DNA of 64,000 bases from Acinetobacter pittii ATCC 19004 = CIP 70.29. GTDB lineage: Bacteria; Pseudomonadota; Gammaproteobacteria; Pseudomonadales; Moraxellaceae. Within the stretch, counting starts at the first letter, position 1. The number at the start of each line of letters is the position of its first letter. The notes beneath the pieces are model-generated. The model had not been told where the DNA came from. It saw nothing but the letters and a program-made list of their open reading frames with translations, and did no database searches. Where the stretch lies: NCBI RefSeq assembly GCF_000369045.1, contig NZ_KB849786.1:1215743-1279742 (forward strand), written 5' to 3'. This document shows positions 59,160 to 64,000 of the stretch, one piece after another. The translations under genes were made by a program, and so were the position numbers.

Positions 59160-60899
59160 ATGTTAACTAAGAACTTTATAACTTCTTCTATTATTCTTTT
59201 TGCGGGTTTCCACCAATATGTCTATGCCATCGAAGACGTTTCTTTGCCCAGTCAGGTGCTTCAAGATCAACGTTTAAAAGAGCTTAACCAGCAATTACAA
59301 GACCAAATTGCTCAGCAAACTCCTTACCAAAACACCAAGCCCTTACAGGATTTTAAGCATCTGGTTGTTGAAGAAAGCCCATGCGTTGCGGTTAAAAAAA
59401 TTAGTCTTATTCCTTTAACTGGTCATTCGGAATCTGACTTACAGCAATTTAACTTTGTGATTAAGGCCATAAAAAAACACCCACAGAATATTTTGGGTAA
59501 ATGTATTGGTACCCAAAGTTTACATAACATTGTGAACTATGCCCAAAACGAACTTTTAAAAAAGGGTTTTATTACCAGTCAAATTGTCGTGAGTCCGCAA
59601 GACTTAAATCAGGGGAATTTAAACCTGAGTGTGCAAATTGGTCGCCTGAATAAAATCATAATTCAGGAAGGTAAAATTTCTTCATTACAGCTTAAGACAG
59701 GCTTGCTCTTTAAAGCGGGCGACATTGTGAATCTAAAAAAACTAGATCAGGGGCTAGAAAACCTAAAACGTGTCTACGCAGTAGATATGCAAATTACTCC
59801 CGCAACTGCTCAAGATAAAGAATTAACGGGCTATAGCGATTTAATACTCAAACTTCAACCCCTACAAAAAGTTAATTTCAATTTAAGTGTAGATGACTCT
59901 GGTAATCAGGACACTGGTACCTATATGGGAAATATCGGGATAGGTGTCAATAATCCATTTCATTTAAATGATATTTTATCGTTAAATGTGAGTCACTCAT
60001 TAGATGATTTTCATGAAGACTTAAACCGAAGTTACTTTATTAGTTATCAGTTGCCTGTTGGTTATTATGATTTAGGTCTTAGCTATAATGACTATCAATA
60101 TAAGCAAACAGTCTTAGGGGGGAATGGTCCACTGCTTTACCATGGCAACAGTCAGCAAGCCAACCTAAATTTATCTCGTGTGATTAGCCGTAGTGGACAA
60201 CATAAAACCAGTGTCTATGGAAAGCTTTATCATAAGGAAAGCCAAAGTTTTATTGATGATATTGAAATTAATGTCTTACACCGAAGAACCTCAGGCTGGA
60301 ATTTAGGGTTTCAGCACCGTCAATATTTAGGAAATGCAGTATTAGACGGCAGCATCGATTACCGTCGTGGGATGGGAGTAGGTGCCCGAACTGCACCAGA
60401 AGAAAACATTACCGATGTTTACGGAAACCATCTTCCTGTTGAAGGTTACTCCCGTGCACCACTTTTAAGTGCAGATCTGCGTTATATCACCCCATTTCTT
60501 TTGCTCGAAAAACCTGCCCAATATCGCCTTAACTGGCGTGGACAATATGCACCGAAAATTTTAGTACCGAATGACCGCTTTTATATTGGTGGTCGCTATA
60601 GCGTGCGTGGTTTTGATGGTGAGCTCATGCTTTCCGGAGATAACGGCCAGTATCTACAGCAAGAAATCAGCTTGAATGCACCAATTCCAAATACCCAGTT
60701 TTACATGGCGGTCGATCAGGGCTGGGTTAATGGGCGTAATAGCATACCGGGTCAGCGTTATTTACTCGGAAGTGTTTTAGGGCTACGTACCTATCAAAAT
60801 AGTTTTTATCTGGATGCCTTTACAGGTCGAGGGCTAATTGCACCTGACAGCATAAAAAAAGACTGGATTACCGGTTTTAGTATCAACCTTTCTTATTAA
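59160..60899 (+). CDS. TpsB-type outer-membrane transporter (ShlB/FhaC/CdiB family)
   Basis: The protein has 579 residues with a signal peptide (ending YVYA|IEDV). An N-terminal plug helix and two POTRA-like segments follow (KKISLIPLTG, then RLNKIIIQEG), and then a 16-strand barrel with the family VRGF motif (GRYSVRGFDGE). It exports the large protein encoded directly downstream, 24 bp away. The type (FhaC/CdiB) cannot be fixed from the transporter alone. Confidence 0.88.
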   Translation: MLTKNFITSSIILFAGFHQYVYAIEDVSLPSQVLQDQRLKELNQQLQDQIAQQTPYQNTKPLQDFKHLVVEESPCVAVKKISLIPLTGHSESDLQQFNFVIKAIKKHPQNILGKCIGTQSLHNIVNYAQNELLKKGFITSQIVVSPQDLNQGNLNLSVQIGRLNKIIIQEGKISSLQLKTGLLFKAGDIVNLKKLDQGLENLKRVYAVDMQITPATAQDKELTGYSDLILKLQPLQKVNFNLSVDDSGNQDTGTYMGNIGIGVNNPFHLNDILSLNVSHSLDDFHEDLNRSYFISYQLPVGYYDLGLSYNDYQYKQTVLGGNGPLLYHGNSQQANLNLSRVISRSGQHKTSVYGKLYHKESQSFIDDIEINVLHRRTSGWNLGFQHRQYLGNAVLDGSIDYRRGMGVGARTAPEENITDVYGNHLPVEGYSRAPLLSADLRYITPFLLLEKPAQYRLNWRGQYAPKILVPNDRFYIGGRYSVRGFDGELMLSGDNGQYLQQEISLNAPIPNTQFYMAVDQGWVNGRNSIPGQRYLLGSVLGLRTYQNSFYLDAFTGRGLIAPDSIKKDWITGFSINLSY

Positions 60900-60923
60900 T
60901 TTACTTTAGAAAAGACTTTATTC

Positions 60924-63900
60924 ATGAACAAGAATAGTTATCGCATTATTTATAGCAAAGCACGTCAAATGTTTGTGGCGGTGGCTGAAAATGTACGAAG
61001 CCAAACCAAGACATCAGGCCAAAGTGAAGCAAGTACCCAGAACAATATTGATAACACTGAATCTCAGGCATTTCATCAACTCTGGCAAGTGAAAGCATTA
61101 GTTGCCAGTATTAGCCTGTGGATGCCTTTAGCACCTGTCTATGCGGGTATTGTAGCGGACAGTGCTGCAAATGCTGCGAATAGAGCAGTCATCGGAGCTG
61201 GTAAGAACTCAGCTGGTACAGTCGTTCCTGTCGTTAATATTCAAACTCCCAAAAATGGGATATCCCATAATATTTATAAACAGTTTGATGTACTAGCTGA
61301 AGGTGCCGTCCTAAATAACAGTCGCCAAGGGGCTACGACAAAAACAGTAGGAAACGTTGCAGCCAATCCATTTTTAGCCACAGGCGAAGCGCGAGTTATT
61401 TTAAATGAAGTAAATTCATCAGCCGCTTCACGCTTTGAGGGTAACTTGGAAGTTGCAGGGCAAATGGCTGATGTGATTATTGCCAACCCATCCGGTATTA
61501 ACATTAAAGGTGGTGGTTTTATTAATGCCAACAAGGCAATTTTTACCACAGGTAAACCTCAGTTAAATGCTGATGGTAGTATCAAACAGTTTACGGTTGA
61601 CCAAGGGAAAATTACGGTCTCAGCGAACCCCAATTCTAAATTTGGTTTGGGTGGAAATAATAACGATGCAAATTATGTGGATCTCTATGCGCGTGCATTA
61701 GAGCTTAGTGCTGAACTACGTGCCAAAAATGATATTCAGGTGATTGCCGGGGCAAATAATGTCAGTGCAGATTTACAGGATGTTACTGCTAAAACAGGTA
61801 CTGGAACCGCACCGACATTGGCGGTAGATGTTAAAGCGCTGGGTGGGATGTATGCCAACAACATCTATTTGATGGGAACTGAAAAAGGTTTGGGCGTGAC
61901 TAACGCCGGGACTATTCAAGCAGTAAACAATCTGGTGATTACCAGTGCCGGAAAAATTGAACACAGTGGCACAATCAGTTCAACCAGTAAAACCCAAGGT
62001 TTAGTGAACATACAAACAACGGGTACTGATGCAGCTGCCGACATCAACTCATCAGGCAGTATTAACAGTAATAGCATGTTAAATATCGATTCAGGTAATA
62101 ACCTGAATGTAAATGCTAAAGAAATTATTATTAATGTCGGTAGCCTGGCTTCATCACCTTTAATCGTTAATGCCAAAGGTAATATCAATCTGGCTGCTGA
62201 TACCCGCATTATGGATGATTCACAAGGAGGGGATGTCTATATTGATGCAGCAAATATCAATCTTGCAGCGGGATCGGAACTCAAAAGTAACCGTGGTACA
62301 GCAACCATACAAGTACAAAAAGACTTGGTCGCAGCCAAAGGCGCAAAACTGATTGCTGCCAAAGATTTAAATATTTTAAGTAACGGTAAGTTATCACTTA
62401 CAGAGAACCATATACAGGCATCATTAGGTTCAATCAACCTACAAGCAAATTCGGCTAATACCCAAAACCTGATTGATCTTCAAGGTGGGACGATCTATGC
62501 GGGTAAAGATCTAAACCTGTATAGTTCAGGAGATCTAAACCTAAAGAATCTTGGATTTTCACTTGAAAATGCTGCCACCAGAGTTAAAAACATTAAAGCC
62601 TATAGTGGACGTGATCTGGTCTGGAATAATGCTGACAAGGCACTTCCGCTTATTACAGGTCTGGTTCAGCTGGATGCAGCCAATAATTTAACCGTTACGG
62701 CAAAAGAAATTTCTAACAAAGATAGTATTCAACTCCATGCCAATCAAATAGCACTCAATAGTGCACTGACCTCACAAAAAAATATTGATGTGAGTTCTGA
62801 AATTGCTGACCTTGTTTTAAGTCAGGCACTCAAGGCTCAAGGTGATATTAATCTAACCGCACTTGCTGGTGGAGTTACTGCAAATAGCTTAAAGGCCACA
62901 TCTTCGGCTGGAAAGATTTCTATACTCGCGAATAAAAATATAAATTTAAACTCGACCCAGACAACCAAGGCGATACCTTCAGCTGATAAAGATGAATTAA
63001 CAACTGATCAGACGGTTATTAGTGGTTTAAAAGGCGTAACACTTGGCTCAATTGGTGATGGCACCGTTAACTTACAATCAGTACAAGTTAATGCGAATCA
63101 GGGTGATATATTAGTTTCGAGTAATAATGGAATAAATTTAAAAGCTAATAATGATGTAGTTGTTACTGCAAATAAGGGCCAAGTTAAAACGGTAAATAAT
63201 GTTCTAAAGGGACAAACCGTTTCGATAGAAAATAGCAAATCCGATATTAAAATCCAAAATACAGACCTAAGCTCGACGGTTGGTAAACTTGCGATCAATA
63301 GTAGAGCAGGCATGAGTACAATTATCGATAGCGTATTAACGTCAAAAGGTAATACTGAACTCTATGCAAAAGATTTACTGACTTTACAGGGTGTGAATGC
63401 TACATCAGACCAGCATCTGGCGGTAAGCTCTGGCCGTACGGTTTATAGCAATGCTGAGTATACGCCAGCGACCAAATGGATTGCGGATAAAGTCACTAAC
63501 TTAACATCTAAGGGTGTTACCTCTGTAACGGCTACAGGAAACCAAGTATTACAAAATACAAATTTAACAGGTGGAGCTGTTCTATTAGAGGCGGGCGGTT
63601 TTATTTTAGGTCAGACTGGATTGAACTTAAATGCGGTCGGAAGTGACTTACTCAAGAATGATACAAAGTTAAATAGTTTAAATGGTGACCTAACAATTCA
63701 AACCAATTCTAACTTAACGATTGATCCAAAAGTTTATAGTCTAAAGGCGGTAGGTGATATTGAACTTGTTTCTAAAACTGGCACTTTAACTTTAAAAGGC
63801 TATGGGGGAACAACAGGGAATGGATCAGAACAAGTTGTTAAGTTGGATACAGCAAATGGTGGTATTAATTTAGAGGGTGCTAAAGTTGATATTCAAGGTT

Positions 63901-64000
63901 CACAGTTAACTGCACAAAAAGATATTAAGATCGTTTCAAGTAAAGATGATGTGCTCATTGATGGAATAAAAAATTCTCTAAAAAATTTGCAATCTAAGAA
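60924..64000 (+). CDS. TpsA exoprotein, CdiA/FhaB-like, N-terminal part (runs off the window)
   Basis: The frame is open from the ATG at 60924 to the right edge (more than 1,020 residues). It begins with an extended signal peptide (MNKNSYRIIYSKARQMFVAVAEN, of ESPR type) ending near PVYA. The TPS domain carries GISHNIYKQFDV and ADVIIANPSGINIKGGGF, with the diagnostic NPSGI. Beta-helical repeats (D.N...A.D......G...L) follow. It is the secreted partner of the TpsB protein. The C-terminal toxin or adhesin region, which would identify a CDI system, is beyond the window. Confidence 0.87.
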   Translation, partial: MNKNSYRIIYSKARQMFVAVAENVRSQTKTSGQSEASTQNNIDNTESQAFHQLWQVKALVASISLWMPLAPVYAGIVADSAANAANRAVIGAGKNSAGTVVPVVNIQTPKNGISHNIYKQFDVLAEGAVLNNSRQGATTKTVGNVAANPFLATGEARVILNEVNSSAASRFEGNLEVAGQMADVIIANPSGINIKGGGFINANKAIFTTGKPQLNADGSIKQFTVDQGKITVSANPNSKFGLGGNNNDANYVDLYARALELSAELRAKNDIQVIAGANNVSADLQDVTAKTGTGTAPTLAVDVKALGGMYANNIYLMGTEKGLGVTNAGTIQAVNNLVITSAGKIEHSGTISSTSKTQGLVNIQTTGTDAAADINSSGSINSNSMLNIDSGNNLNVNAKEIIINVGSLASSPLIVNAKGNINLAADTRIMDDSQGGDVYIDAANINLAAGSELKSNRGTATIQVQKDLVAAKGAKLIAAKDLNILSNGKLSLTENHIQASLGSINLQANSANTQNLIDLQGGTIYAGKDLNLYSSGDLNLKNLGFSLENAATRVKNIKAYSGRDLVWNNADKALPLITGLVQLDAANNLTVTAKEISNKDSIQLHANQIALNSALTSQKNIDVSSEIADLVLSQALKAQGDINLTALAGGVTANSLKATSSAGKISILANKNINLNSTQTTKAIPSADKDELTTDQTVISGLKGVTLGSIGDGTVNLQSVQVNANQGDILVSSNNGINLKANNDVVVTANKGQVKTVNNVLKGQTVSIENSKSDIKIQNTDLSSTVGKLAINSRAGMSTIIDSVLTSKGNTELYAKDLLTLQGVNATSDQHLAVSSGRTVYSNAEYTPATKWIADKVTNLTSKGVTSVTATGNQVLQNTNLTGGAVLLEAGGFILGQTGLNLNAVGSDLLKNDTKLNSLNGDLTIQTNSNLTIDPKVYSLKAVGDIELVSKTGTLTLKGYGGTTGNGSEQVVKLDTANGGINLEGAKVDIQGSQLTAQKDIKIVSSKDDVLIDGIKNSLKNLQSK

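Noticed and set aside
61274..63313. Minus-strand frames opposite the TpsA gene
   Set aside because: They lie opposite a continuous plus-strand frame with a signal peptide and TPS motifs, so they are antisense shadows.
1..64000. CRISPR array, tRNA or rRNA genes
   Set aside because: No regularly spaced repeats, cloverleaf-like or conserved rRNA sequence was noticed on reading either strand. A tRNA scan would be needed to be certain.

Overview
The window looks like Acinetobacter, most likely the A. baumannii/calcoaceticus complex. The backbone is about 40% G+C in sampled lines. It carries family combinations typical of that genus: a DcaP-type porin, an OprD-type porin beside a urate permease, an HpxO-type urate hydroxylase, and a two-partner secretion exoprotein with an extended signal peptide. 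I found no rRNA, tRNA, CRISPR array or insertion sequence. Family calls come from motif recognition; no database search was possible.

Layout. 1-7.1 kb: the end of a TorF-type porin, then an oxidative aldopentose/aldonate pathway (GntR regulator, IlvD/Edd dehydratase, MFS importer, AraD1-family dehydratase, 2-oxoglutarate-semialdehyde dehydrogenase) with twin 13-bp palindromes in the divergent promoter. 7.2-18.9 kb: purine/urate catabolism, with a uraD remnant fused in frame to uraH, urate permease, porin, hpxO, FadR-type regulator, an orphan Fe(II)/2-oxoglutarate oxygenase, an NMT1/TauT-type ABC importer and an 8-oxoguanine-deaminase-like amidohydrolase. 18.9-25 kb: a compact MerR regulon in which four promoters share a 19-bp spacer and the same palindrome. 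25-29.6 kb: an NDH-2-like flavoprotein with its Rrf2 regulator, a small membrane protein, and an MBL-fold hydrolase with its TetR regulator. 29.6-39.9 kb: a LysR-controlled acyl-CoA catabolic operon (three SDRs, MaoC, acyl-CoA dehydrogenase, FadL-type channel, acyl-CoA ligase, BASS transporter).

40-48.4 kb is the accessory island and the main discovery. It begins with a promoter-driven, heavily structured RNA locus (possibly C4-like) and a TetR gene. A very A+T-rich operon follows, encoding a 55-residue peptide whose tail (GNRQGCV) matches the core of the Rhizobium antibiotic trifolitoxin (as I recall it, DIGGSRQGCVA). Four nitroreductase/SagB-fold proteins and one short YcaO-like protein come next, and then a complete extra arginyl-tRNA synthetase. 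I interpret this as a trifolitoxin-like RiPP pathway in Acinetobacter, with ArgRS as a candidate self-immunity copy of the target. A decayed second copy of the TetR 3' end closes the island.

48.5-51 kb holds small secreted or membrane proteins, including an I78-type inhibitor lipoprotein and a frameshifted gene. 51-58.8 kb holds a LysR/YdcZ pair and an IclR-type hydroxy-acid cluster (MFS, 2-hydroxyacid dehydrogenase, RraA-like aldolase, DcaP porin), followed by a solitary Phd-type antitoxin. 59.1 kb to the right edge is a TpsB transporter and the N-terminal part of its large TpsA (CdiA/FhaB-like) partner, cut off by the window end.
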